Shown: in pieces, positions 8,078 through 15,796 of the stretch | Position numbering within the stretch: position 1 is the first letter of the stretch | Layout of the letters: the number at the start of each line of letters is the position of its first letter | From: Micromonospora marina | GTDB lineage: Bacteria; Actinomycetota; Actinomycetes; Mycobacteriales; Micromonosporaceae | Reading direction: 5' to 3' | Length of the DNA stretch: 64,000 bases | Assembly: GCF_900091565.1 (NCBI RefSeq) | Contig: NZ_FMCV01000018.1 | Location: forward strand, 62,001-126,000 | Notes under the pieces: model-generated | Databases searched by the model: none | The model's input: the letters and a program-made list of their open reading frames with translations, nothing else | Told to the model about the DNA's origin: nothing | Made by a program: the position numbers and the translations under genes

Positions 8078-9317
8078 CCTGCCCTTCGACACGCCGGCGT
8101 ACCGCTACGACCTGGCCCGGGTACGCACCAGCCACGCCACCCTGGTCGCCGCGCTGCCCGCACCGAGCCGCCTGTTCTACTCGCTCAAGGCCAACCCGCA
8201 CCCGGCGCTGGTGGCGGCGCTGCACGCCGCCGGCTGCGACGCGGAGATCTGCTCCCCGGGTGAGCTGGCCGCCGCGCTGCGGGCCGGTGTGCCGGGCGAG
8301 CGCATGCTCTACACCGGACCCGGCAAGCGCGACGCCGAGGTCGCCGAGGCGGTCCGCGCCGGTGTCCGCTGGTTCTCCGTCGACTCGCCCGAGGGCCTGG
8401 ACCAGGCCGACCGGATCGCCACCGCGCACGGCGTCGAGCTGCGGTGCCTGCTGCGCGTCAACGACCGGGTGCCCAACCCGGGCCAGGGGCTCACCATGAC
8501 CGGCGTCGCGTCCCAGTTCGGCGCCGACGCCGACTGGATCGAGCGGGAACCGCAGCGGTTCCGCTCCCGCCCGTCGGCCCCGGTACGGGGATTCCACCTC
8601 TACACCGGCAGCAACGTCGACTCGGTGGACGCGCTGGTGGCACAGTTCACCGCCGCGGCGCGTACCGCCCGGCGGCTGCGGGACCTGCTCGGCGTCGACC
8701 TGACCCTGCTCGACCTGGGCGGCGGCTTCGGCGCGCCGTTCGCCCGGCCCGGACACAACGCGGACCTGACCGGCCTCGCCGACCGGGTCGCCGCGGCCCT
8801 GGACGGCCTCTTCCCCGGCTGGCGCGACGGCACGCCGACGGTCGCCTTCGAGTCGGGGCGGTTCCTCACCGCCACCGCCGGCACGCTGCTCACCCGGGTG
8901 CTGGACGTCAAGCGGTCGCAGGGCACGCCGGTGGTGGTGCTGGAATCCGGCATCAACCACCTCGGCGGGATGTCCGGCCTGCGCCGGCTGCCGCCGCTCG
9001 TACCGGCCCTGCACGCCGCCGACGGGCGCGACGGCGCGCCGCTGGAGGCCGCGATCGTCGCCGGGCCGCTGTGCACCCCGCTGGACACCTGGGCCCGCGC
9101 CGCGACCCTGCCCGACGTACGGCCGGGCGACGTGCTCGCCGTGCCGAACGTCGGGGCGTACGGGCTCTCGGCGAGCCTGCTGGCCTTCCTCGGCCATCCG
9201 GCGCCGGTCGAGGTCGTCTGCGACGGCGACCGCGTCGTCGAGACGTCCCGGCTGACCCTGACCCGGCACCCGGTCGACCCGCCGGGCACCACTGCCGAAA
9301 CCCGAGAAGAAAGGTGA
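8070..9317 (+). CDS. Fold-III PLP decarboxylase (BtrK/VinO type)
   Basis: About 415 residues of the alanine-racemase-fold ornithine/diaminopimelate decarboxylase group. LFYSLKANPHP gives the PLP lysine at about Lys40, GGGFG forms the phosphate loop, and GPLCTPLDTW carries the conserved Cys contributed across the dimer. BtrK decarboxylates a gamma-glutamyl-linked carrier substrate and VinO decarboxylates 3-methylaspartyl-carrier (known for the family). Here the direct genetic linkage to a ligase and a carrier suggests the same on-carrier decarboxylation, giving a beta- or gamma-aminoacyl thioester. ATG preferred over the GTG nine bases earlier because GGGTGAG is well spaced. Confidence 0.87.
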   Translation: MADLPFDTPAYRYDLARVRTSHATLVAALPAPSRLFYSLKANPHPALVAALHAAGCDAEICSPGELAAALRAGVPGERMLYTGPGKRDAEVAEAVRAGVRWFSVDSPEGLDQADRIATAHGVELRCLLRVNDRVPNPGQGLTMTGVASQFGADADWIEREPQRFRSRPSAPVRGFHLYTGSNVDSVDALVAQFTAAARTARRLRDLLGVDLTLLDLGGGFGAPFARPGHNADLTGLADRVAAALDGLFPGWRDGTPTVAFESGRFLTATAGTLLTRVLDVKRSQGTPVVVLESGINHLGGMSGLRRLPPLVPALHAADGRDGAPLEAAIVAGPLCTPLDTWARAATLPDVRPGDVLAVPNVGAYGLSASLLAFLGHPAPVEVVCDGDRVVETSRLTLTRHPVDPPGTTAETREER

Positions 9318-9321
9318 CGTC

Positions 9322-9576
9322 ATGAACGCCGAATTCACCGAGTTGCTCCGCCCGTTCCTCAAGTTCGCCGGCCCGGCCGAGATCACCGAGGAGTCCCGCC
9401 TGCGCGACCTCGGGCTGGACTCCATGCGCGAGATCGAGTTGCTGTTCGCCATCGAGGACACGTTCGGCGTCGCCGTGCCGGACGACAAGCTGGTCGACTC
9501 GACATTCGCCACCGCCGGCGGGCTGTGGGGCGTGGTCGAGGAACTGCGCGCCCCGGTCGGCGGTGGTTCCCGGTGA
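9322..9576 (+). CDS. Free-standing acyl/peptidyl carrier protein
   Basis: 84 residues, the usual size. GLDSMREIE contains Ser34, the expected phosphopantetheine attachment site, followed by the acidic helix II (EIELLFAIEDTFG). It starts five bases after the decarboxylase stop with a GAAAGG Shine-Dalgarno sequence and overlaps the next gene in GTGA. Its position between the decarboxylase and two flavoproteins suggests it carries the amino acid through loading, decarboxylation and oxidation. Confidence 0.93.
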   Translation: MNAEFTELLRPFLKFAGPAEITEESRLRDLGLDSMREIELLFAIEDTFGVAVPDDKLVDSTFATAGGLWGVVEELRAPVGGGSR

Positions 9577-10733
9577 CCGCGGCCGCCGGGTACGCCCCGG
9601 CCGTCGAGACCGTCGCCGAGGTGGCGGCGGAGCACGCCCGCCAGGCCGACGAGGACGCGGCCTTCCCGACCGAGGCGCTGGCCGCCATGCGCCGTACCGG
9701 CCTGCTGGGGCTGCTCGTCCCGGCCACCGAGGGCGGCACCGGCGGTACGCTGCCGGACCTGGTCGACGCCACGCTGGCGCTGGGCCGGGTGGACATGTCG
9801 GTGGCGATGGTCTTCGCCATGCACTGCCAGCAGGTCGCCGCGATCACCGCGTACGGCGGGGAGAAGCTGCGCGCCGAGGTGTTGCCGGCGGTGGCCCGGG
9901 GCGAGCGGTATCTCGGCTCGGTCACCACCGAGGCCGGCAAGGGCGGCCACCTGCTGACCGCCGAGTCGGCGCTGGAGCACGACGGCGAGATGCTGCGCGT
10001 CGACCGGCAGGCGCCGATCGTGACCGGCGGCCCGTACGCGGACGCCTTCCTGATCACCACCCGCGCCCCGGGGGCCGGTTCGGCCGCCCAGGTGGACCTG
10101 GTCTACGCCGACCGGGACCAGGTGGAGATCGAGGTGACCGGCGGGTGGCGCCCGCTGGGCATGCGGGCCACGCACAGCGTGCCGATGCGGCTGCGCGGCG
10201 CGGTGCCGCAGTGGCAGGTGGTCGGCGAGCACGGCGGGTTCCGGGAGATCGCCACCCGCGTGTTCGCGCCGCTGGCGCACGTCGGCTGGTCGGCGGCCTG
10301 GATCGGGGCGGCGGCCGGCGCGTACGCCCGGGTGCTGCGGCACGCCCGCAGCGAGGCGGGACGGCGGCAGTTCGCCCCCTCGTCCGAGCTGGTGCTGTTG
10401 CGGCTGGCCGGCATCCGCACCCGGCTGGACGCGGCGCACGCGCTGCTGCGGCACACCGTCTCGGTGGTCACCGACGCACCGGACATGTCGGCGGCGCCGG
10501 TGCAACTGCTGCTCAACACGCTGAAGATCCGCGCGGCCGAGGAGTCCTTCGCCGCCGCCGACGAGCTGGTCGAGCTGACCGGCCTGCGCCACGGATATCT
10601 GACCGACTCGCCGCTGACGCTGGAGCGCACGTTCCGGGATCTGCGCTCGGCCTCGCTGAACTACGCCAACGACCGGCTGCGCCTGGCCAACGGGGCGCTG
10701 TCGCTGCGCGACCCGGGGGTGCGTCTTGTCTGA
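9573..10733 (+). CDS. Acyl-CoA-dehydrogenase-fold flavoprotein 1
   Basis: 386 residues. N-terminal helical, central beta and C-terminal helical domains are typical of acyl-CoA dehydrogenases. EAGKGGHL and the GGPYADAFLIT stretch are in the flavin-binding central domain, and LTLERTFRDLRSAS near the end matches the family pleRxxRD motif. Where dehydrogenases carry the catalytic Glu of EGT, this protein reads LNYANDR. Members of this fold also act as flavin-dependent monooxygenases that take reduced flavin from a partner reductase, for example amino-sugar N-oxygenases. The target is probably the carrier-bound acyl chain or an amine. GTG start overlapping the carrier stop. Confidence 0.8.
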   Translation: MTAAAGYAPAVETVAEVAAEHARQADEDAAFPTEALAAMRRTGLLGLLVPATEGGTGGTLPDLVDATLALGRVDMSVAMVFAMHCQQVAAITAYGGEKLRAEVLPAVARGERYLGSVTTEAGKGGHLLTAESALEHDGEMLRVDRQAPIVTGGPYADAFLITTRAPGAGSAAQVDLVYADRDQVEIEVTGGWRPLGMRATHSVPMRLRGAVPQWQVVGEHGGFREIATRVFAPLAHVGWSAAWIGAAAGAYARVLRHARSEAGRRQFAPSSELVLLRLAGIRTRLDAAHALLRHTVSVVTDAPDMSAAPVQLLLNTLKIRAAEESFAAADELVELTGLRHGYLTDSPLTLERTFRDLRSASLNYANDRLRLANGALSLRDPGVRLV

Positions 10734-11820
10734 GTCCACGCCGACCGGGGACCACGCGGTGGGCGCCGCGCTGTCCGGGGTGGACGCCACCGACCCCGGC
10801 GCCGTGTGGCGCGCGCTGGGCGCCGCCGGGATCGTCGAGGCGCTCTACCCGGACGGCGTCCAGCCGGACCCCCGGCGGTTGTCGGTGCTGCTCACCGAAC
10901 TGGACGCCCGATGCCCGCTGGGCGTGACGCTGTCGGTCTGCGTCCAGGTCGCCACCGTGCTGCCGCTGCTGGCCGGCGCGGCCGGGCCGGCGGAGCGCGT
11001 GCGGCGCCTGATGCTGCGCGGCGAGACGGTGGTGGCGCTTGCCGTCACCGACGCCGCCGGGTCAGGCTCGGACCTGCTCGACGCCGCGACCCGGGTGAAG
11101 CCGGGCGACGACGGGGCGGTCCTCGACGGCGGCAAGGACTGGATCACCAACGCGACGAGCTGTGACGCGGCGCTGGTGCTGGCCCGACACCGCGAGGCGC
11201 GGCACTTCACCAGTTTCTGCTGGGTGCTGGTGCCGGCCGCCGCTCCGGGCGTGACAGTCGAGTCCGCCGGCCGGGCGTTCACCGGCTCCGGAGTGGGCCA
11301 CCTGCGCTTCGACGGTGTGGCGCTGGGCCCGGACGCCGTGCTGGGCCGCCCCGGCCGGGCGCTGGCCGGGTTCGCCCGGCAGGTGGGCGTCGAACGGGTC
11401 GCCGGTGCGCTGTGGGCCCGGGCGATGTGTCACCGGATGCTGGCCGGCCTGCACGACTGGCTGCGGCGGCGACCGGCCGGGGTGGGCACGCTGTGGGACC
11501 GCCCTTCGGTCCGCGAGCGGTACGCCCGGTGCCTGGTCGCCACGCACCAGCTCGACGCGCTGTGCGCGCCGCTGCTGGACGCGCCGGCCGCCGTCCCGTC
11601 CGCGGTCGCCGGGATGCTGCTCAAGGTCAGCGCCGCCGAGACCGTGGACCGGGTCGCCGCAGAGGCGGTGCGCCTGCGCGGCGCGGACGCGTTCCGTGAC
11701 GGCGGGGAGGCGCAGCTGCGCACCGAGGCGGCCATGTTCGGCATCGCCGGAGGCGCCACCGGCGCGATGCTCGCCGGCATCGCCGACCACGCCGACGAAC
11801 TGGTGGGCGCGCGGCCCTGA
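10726..11820 (+). CDS. Acyl-CoA-dehydrogenase-fold flavoprotein 2
   Basis: 364 residues, shorter than classical acyl-CoA dehydrogenases. It shows LAVTDAAGSGSD and KDWITNATSCDAA, which match the family TEpxaGSD and GxKxwItn stretches in the flavin domain. The C-terminal EGT motif with catalytic Glu is replaced by AGGAT. The probable start is TTG, overlapping the preceding gene by eight bases. Two adjacent, mutually diverged paralogues suggest a heteromeric enzyme in which one chain may be mainly structural. Substrate unknown; the alternative is two sequential oxidations. Confidence 0.75.
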   Translation: MSESTPTGDHAVGAALSGVDATDPGAVWRALGAAGIVEALYPDGVQPDPRRLSVLLTELDARCPLGVTLSVCVQVATVLPLLAGAAGPAERVRRLMLRGETVVALAVTDAAGSGSDLLDAATRVKPGDDGAVLDGGKDWITNATSCDAALVLARHREARHFTSFCWVLVPAAAPGVTVESAGRAFTGSGVGHLRFDGVALGPDAVLGRPGRALAGFARQVGVERVAGALWARAMCHRMLAGLHDWLRRRPAGVGTLWDRPSVRERYARCLVATHQLDALCAPLLDAPAAVPSAVAGMLLKVSAAETVDRVAAEAVRLRGADAFRDGGEAQLRTEAAMFGIAGGATGAMLAGIADHADELVGARP

Positions 11821-11877
11821 GCGCGGAGGCGCGCCGGAAGAACCGATCGACGACAGCACAGTGAAGGGAGCAACGCC

Positions 11878-13368
11878 GTGAGTCTCTACTCCTGGTTCGA
11901 GCGGACCGTGGCACGCGTGCCCGAAGCGGTCGCGCTGGAGGTCGGCGGGGAGCCGGTGACCTACCGCCGGCTGCACGACCTCGCCGGCGACCTCGCCGGG
12001 CGGATCCACGCCGAGGTGGGCCGGCGCCCCCGCGCGGTCGGCCTGCTGGCCGCCCGCAGCCTGCCCGCGTACGCCGGTTATCTGGCCGCGCTGCGCGCCG
12101 GAGCGGTGGTGGTGCCGCTCAATCCGGCGTTCCCGCCGGCCCGCACCGCCCGGCTGTGCCGGGACGCGGGCGTGGACGCGCTGGTGGTCGACGACGCCGG
12201 CGCGGCGACGGCGGCGCAGGTAGCGGGCGGCGCCGTGACGGTACGCCTCGGCGGCGCGCCGGGCGTCACGCCGCCGGCCGCCCCGGTGGTGGCGGACGAC
12301 GTGGCGTACCTGCTGTTCACGTCCGGCTCGACCGGGCGGCCCAAGGGCGTGCCGATCCGGCACCGCAACGTGGACGCGTTCCTCACGTACTGCCGGGACC
12401 GCTACCCGGTCGGCCCGGGTGACCGGCTGTCGCAGACCTTCGACCTGACCTTCGACCCGTCCGTGTTCGACATGTTCGTCGCCTGGGGCGGCGGCGCCAC
12501 GCTCGTGGTGCCGCAGCCGGACGAGGTGCTGACGCCGGTGCGGTTCGTCAACGAGCGGCGGATCACGCACTGGTTCTCGGTGCCGTCGGTGGTCTCGCTG
12601 GCCCGGCGGATGCGGATGCTCTCCCCCGGCGCCATGCCCGGCCTGCGGCACAGCCTCTTCGCCGGTGAGGCGCTGACGCTGGAGCAGGCGCGCGCGTGGT
12701 CGGCGGCGGCGCCGGGCAGCGTGGTGGAGAACCTCTACGGTCCCACCGAGCTGACCGTGACCTGCACCGGGCATCGGCTGCCGGCGGATCCGGCGGCCTG
12801 GCCGGCGACGGCGAACGGCACCGTGCCGATCGGCGACGCGCACCCCGGGCTCGACGCGATCCTGCTCGCCGAGGACGGCACCGCCGGCGGTGACGACGGT
12901 GAGCTGTGCGTGCACGGGCCGCAGCGGTTCGACGGCTACCTCGACCCGGCCGACGACGAGGGCCGGTTCGTCACCTACGCGGGCCGCCGGTACTACCGCA
13001 CCGGTGACCGGGTCCGGCGCGAGCGCGGCACGTTCGTGCACCACGGGCGCCTGGACGACCAGGTGAAGCTGCGCGGCTACCGGATCGAACTGGGCGAGAT
13101 CGAGATGGTCCTGCGCGGCCACCCGGGGGTGCAGGACGCGGTGGTGCTGGCGTTCGGCGCGGGCGGCGACGTCTCCCTGCGCGCGGTATACACCGGCGCC
13201 GACGGGATCACCGGCGAGCTGACCCGCAGGTGCGCGGACCGCCTGCCCGCCTACATGGTGCCGGCGCGGATCCACCACGTGGGCGCCCTGCCCACGAACG
13301 CCAACGGCAAGACCGACCGGCGGCGGGCCGCCGACCTGGTCGGCGGCGCGACGAGAGGAGCACGCTGA
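11878..13368 (+). CDS. Stand-alone amino-acid adenylation enzyme
   Basis: 496 residues with the NRPS A-domain core motifs: YLLFTSGSTGRPKGVP (A3), TFDPSVFDMFV (A4, with the Asp that usually contacts the alpha-amino group), LYGPTELTV (A5), YYRTGDRV (A7), GRLDDQVKLRGYRIELGEIE (A8) and NGKTDRR with the A10 Lys. There is no fused carrier or condensation domain, so it loads a partner carrier in trans, either the free carrier or the one fused to the BtrH-like enzyme. GTG start with GAAGGGAG upstream. A second, differently built activating enzyme implies two activated building blocks in the product. Confidence 0.88.
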   Translation: MSLYSWFERTVARVPEAVALEVGGEPVTYRRLHDLAGDLAGRIHAEVGRRPRAVGLLAARSLPAYAGYLAALRAGAVVVPLNPAFPPARTARLCRDAGVDALVVDDAGAATAAQVAGGAVTVRLGGAPGVTPPAAPVVADDVAYLLFTSGSTGRPKGVPIRHRNVDAFLTYCRDRYPVGPGDRLSQTFDLTFDPSVFDMFVAWGGGATLVVPQPDEVLTPVRFVNERRITHWFSVPSVVSLARRMRMLSPGAMPGLRHSLFAGEALTLEQARAWSAAAPGSVVENLYGPTELTVTCTGHRLPADPAAWPATANGTVPIGDAHPGLDAILLAEDGTAGGDDGELCVHGPQRFDGYLDPADDEGRFVTYAGRRYYRTGDRVRRERGTFVHHGRLDDQVKLRGYRIELGEIEMVLRGHPGVQDAVVLAFGAGGDVSLRAVYTGADGITGELTRRCADRLPAYMVPARIHHVGALPTNANGKTDRRRAADLVGGATRGAR

Positions 13369-13901
13369 TGACCGGCACAGGAAAGGGACAGGACCAGGAA
13401 CGGGCGTTCCGCTCGGTGGCCGGGCGCTTCGCCACCGGAGTGGCGGTGGCGACCGCCGTCGGACCCGACGGCCCGGTGGGGATGACCGTCAACTCCTTCA
13501 CCACCGTGTCGTTGTCGCCCCGGATGCTGCTGGTCTGCCTGCGGCGGGACTGCCGGCTGCTCGGCGCGGTGCGGCGTACCGGCCGCTTCGCGGTGACCGT
13601 GCTCGGCGACGACCAGCGCGAGGAGGCGGCCTGGTTCGCCAGCCGGGGCCGTCCGGCGGGCACCGACGGCTTCGCGGGCGTGGCCTACGACGACGAGCGG
13701 GCGACCGGCTGCCCGCGACTGACCGACGGGGTGGCGTACTTCGGCTGCGAGGCGGTCTCCACCGACCCGGCCGGTGACCACGCGGTGCTGATGGGGGCGG
13801 TCCGCTCCGCGGGCCTGCTCCGGCCGACCCCGCCGCTGTTGTTCGTGGACGGCGACTACGCGCGGGTCGCCGCGCCGCGGGAAGCGCAGGTGGCGCGATG
13901 A
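13368..13901 (+). CDS. Flavin reductase
   Basis: 177 residues of the flavin-reductase-like FMN-binding family. FATGVAVATA, GMTVNSFTTVSLSPRMLLVCL and the final PLLFVDGDY are typical of the small component of two-component flavin monooxygenases (HpaC/BtrV type). It supplies free reduced flavin. No luciferase-like partner such as BtrO is present in the cluster, so the two acyl-CoA-dehydrogenase-fold proteins are the only visible candidates to receive the flavin. Its ATG shares a base with the stop of the adenylation gene (TGATG). Confidence 0.9.
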   Translation: MTGTGKGQDQERAFRSVAGRFATGVAVATAVGPDGPVGMTVNSFTTVSLSPRMLLVCLRRDCRLLGAVRRTGRFAVTVLGDDQREEAAWFASRGRPAGTDGFAGVAYDDERATGCPRLTDGVAYFGCEAVSTDPAGDHAVLMGAVRSAGLLRPTPPLLFVDGDYARVAAPREAQVAR

Positions 13902-14755
13902 GCATCGGCGCCGCTCCCGGCGACCTGCGCCACCTGAGCCTGCGCGCGGCGCGGGCCGGGGCGGACGCGATCCGCGAGGCGCGGGTCCGGGGCTTGCGGA
14001 CCGAGCACAAGGGCGGCGCGGCCCAGGACCCGGTGACCACCGCCGACCACGCCAGCGAGCGGGCCATCCTCGGCCTGCTCGCCCGCGACCGGCCGCAGGA
14101 CGCCGTCCTGGCCGAGGAGTCCGGGGCCAGCGCCGGCTGCTCCGGCCTGCGCTGGATCGTCGACCCGCTCGACGGCACGCTGAACTTCAGCCACGGGGCG
14201 AGCCGCTACGCGGTCAGCATCGCGGTGGCGACCGGCTGCGACGTGGGCGACGGACAGGTGGTCGCGGCCACCGTCCTGCAACCGGCCACCGGCGCCTGTC
14301 TGGTGCTCGACGACGAGGGCGCGCTCGACGGCGACGCCGCGGTCGCGGTCAACCGCGAGGCCGAGCCGGGGCACGCCCTGGTGGCGTTCGCGGTGCCCAA
14401 CGCGCCGGATCCGCGTCGGCGGGCGTACCAGGCGCTCGCCGGTGTCGCGCCGCGCGTCGCCGATCTGCGCAACACCGGCTCCACCGTCTGCGACCTGGCG
14501 GCGGTGGCCCGCGGGGAACTGGACGCCTTCGTCAGCTTCGACCCCGCGCCGTGGGACATCGCGGCCGGCGCCGCGCTGGTCGAGGCCGCCGGTGGCGTGA
14601 GCCGGCGGTGGCGCCACGACGGGTTCGAGGTCTTCGCCACCGGCGCGCCGGCCGTCGTGGCCGCGCTGGCGGGCTGGCTGGGCGACGACGGCACGGACGG
14701 CCGCGACGGTACGGACGACGACGAGAGGGGAACCGGCGATGACCGGCAGCGATGA
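13898..14755 (+). CDS. Inositol monophosphatase family protein
   Basis: 285 residues. Both family signatures are visible: WIVDPLDGTLNFSH, with the metal-binding DxxDG, and PWDIAAGAALVEAAGG. LAEESG is the first metal ligand motif. The enzyme should dephosphorylate inositol phosphate to myo-inositol, the step after the synthase in this cluster. It overlaps genes at both ends (ATGA with the reductase, 17 bases with the dehydrogenase), so it is firmly within the operon. An acidic DGTDGRDGTDD stretch near the C-terminus is a low-complexity tail. Confidence 0.92.
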   Translation: MSIGAAPGDLRHLSLRAARAGADAIREARVRGLRTEHKGGAAQDPVTTADHASERAILGLLARDRPQDAVLAEESGASAGCSGLRWIVDPLDGTLNFSHGASRYAVSIAVATGCDVGDGQVVAATVLQPATGACLVLDDEGALDGDAAVAVNREAEPGHALVAFAVPNAPDPRRRAYQALAGVAPRVADLRNTGSTVCDLAAVARGELDAFVSFDPAPWDIAAGAALVEAAGGVSRRWRHDGFEVFATGAPAVVAALAGWLGDDGTDGRDGTDDDERGTGDDRQR

Positions 14756-15695
14756 GTTCCGGCTGGCACTGGTGGGCGCGGGCCGCATGGGCCACCACCA
14801 CCTGCGGGCCCTGTCCGACCACCCGACGGTCCGGATCCGGTACGTGGTCGACCCGGTTCCGGCGGCACGGGAGGCGGTCGCCGCGGCCGGGCTGCCGGCG
14901 TACCCGGGCGTGGAGGACCTGCTCGCGGACGCCGCGCCGGACGGTCTGCTGGTGACCGCGCCCACCGGGCGGCACGGCGCGCTGGTCGCGGTCGCCGCCA
15001 AGGCGGGACTACCGGTGCTGTGCGAGAAGCCGGCCGGGCTGGACCCGGCCGAGGCGGCGGAGGCGGGGCGGGTGGCCGCCACCGCCGGGATCGGGTTCCA
15101 GGTCGCCTACTGGCGCCGGTTCGTCCCGCAGCTGCGCCGGCTGCGCGAGCGGATCGCCGCCGGGGAGTTGGGCGAGGTGCTTTTCGTGGCCGCGGCGCAG
15201 TGGGACGGCGAGCCGCCGGCGGCGGCGTTCCGCACCGGAAGCGGCGGGATCTTCGTGGACATGGGAGTGCACGAGTTCGACCAGATCCGGTGGCTGACCG
15301 GGCAGGAGATCGACCGGGTCGCGGTGCAGCCGGCCGGGCCGGTCACCGACCCGGCGGTACGCGGCCGGGACGTGGACAGCGCACAGGCGTTGCTCGGCCT
15401 GTCCGGCGGCGGCACCGCGCTGGTCTCGCTCGGTCGGCACCACCGGGGCGGCGACATGGCGACGGTGGAGGTCTTCGGCACCCGGGACCACGAGCGGCTG
15501 ACCTTCCTCGATCCGGCCGACGGGGACGCCACCATGTACGCGGCCCTGGCCCGCCAGGCGGAGGACTTCGCCGGGCTGGTCCGCGCCGGACGGTCGGCGG
15601 GTGCCGGGGTGGCGGACGCGGTGGCGGTGCTCGACGCGGCGCAGTGCGCGACGGCGCAGCTCACCCGGGATCACGAAGTACACACCGATCGGTGA
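14739..15695 (+). CDS. Gfo/Idh/MocA oxidoreductase, probable inositol 2-dehydrogenase
   Basis: 318 residues. The N-terminal NAD fold shows ALVGAGRMGHHHLRAL. CEKPAGLD holds the catalytic Lys of the family EKP motif, and VDMGVHEFDQIRWL holds the Asp and His of the catalytic triad as in inositol dehydrogenases. It would oxidise myo-inositol to scyllo-inosose, the ketone used by the aminotransferase at the other end of the operon. It is the last gene of the long plus-strand operon. A different cyclitol or sugar substrate cannot be excluded. Confidence 0.88.
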   Translation: MTGSDEFRLALVGAGRMGHHHLRALSDHPTVRIRYVVDPVPAAREAVAAAGLPAYPGVEDLLADAAPDGLLVTAPTGRHGALVAVAAKAGLPVLCEKPAGLDPAEAAEAGRVAATAGIGFQVAYWRRFVPQLRRLRERIAAGELGEVLFVAAAQWDGEPPAAAFRTGSGGIFVDMGVHEFDQIRWLTGQEIDRVAVQPAGPVTDPAVRGRDVDSAQALLGLSGGGTALVSLGRHHRGGDMATVEVFGTRDHERLTFLDPADGDATMYAALARQAEDFAGLVRAGRSAGAGVADAVAVLDAAQCATAQLTRDHEVHTDR

Positions 15696-15796
15696 CTACT
15701 TGCGCCATCTGGGAGCGAGGTATTCCCCAGCCGAAGGTGGGAATTCCGTCGGTGCACCACACTGTGGACGGTACTGCGGAGCGGGGGCATGCATCG

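Noticed and set aside
7809..10790. A minus-strand frame of almost 1000 codons opposite the decarboxylase, carrier and flavoprotein genes
   Set aside because: Same shadow effect of GC-rich third positions. The sense-strand proteins have full catalytic motifs.
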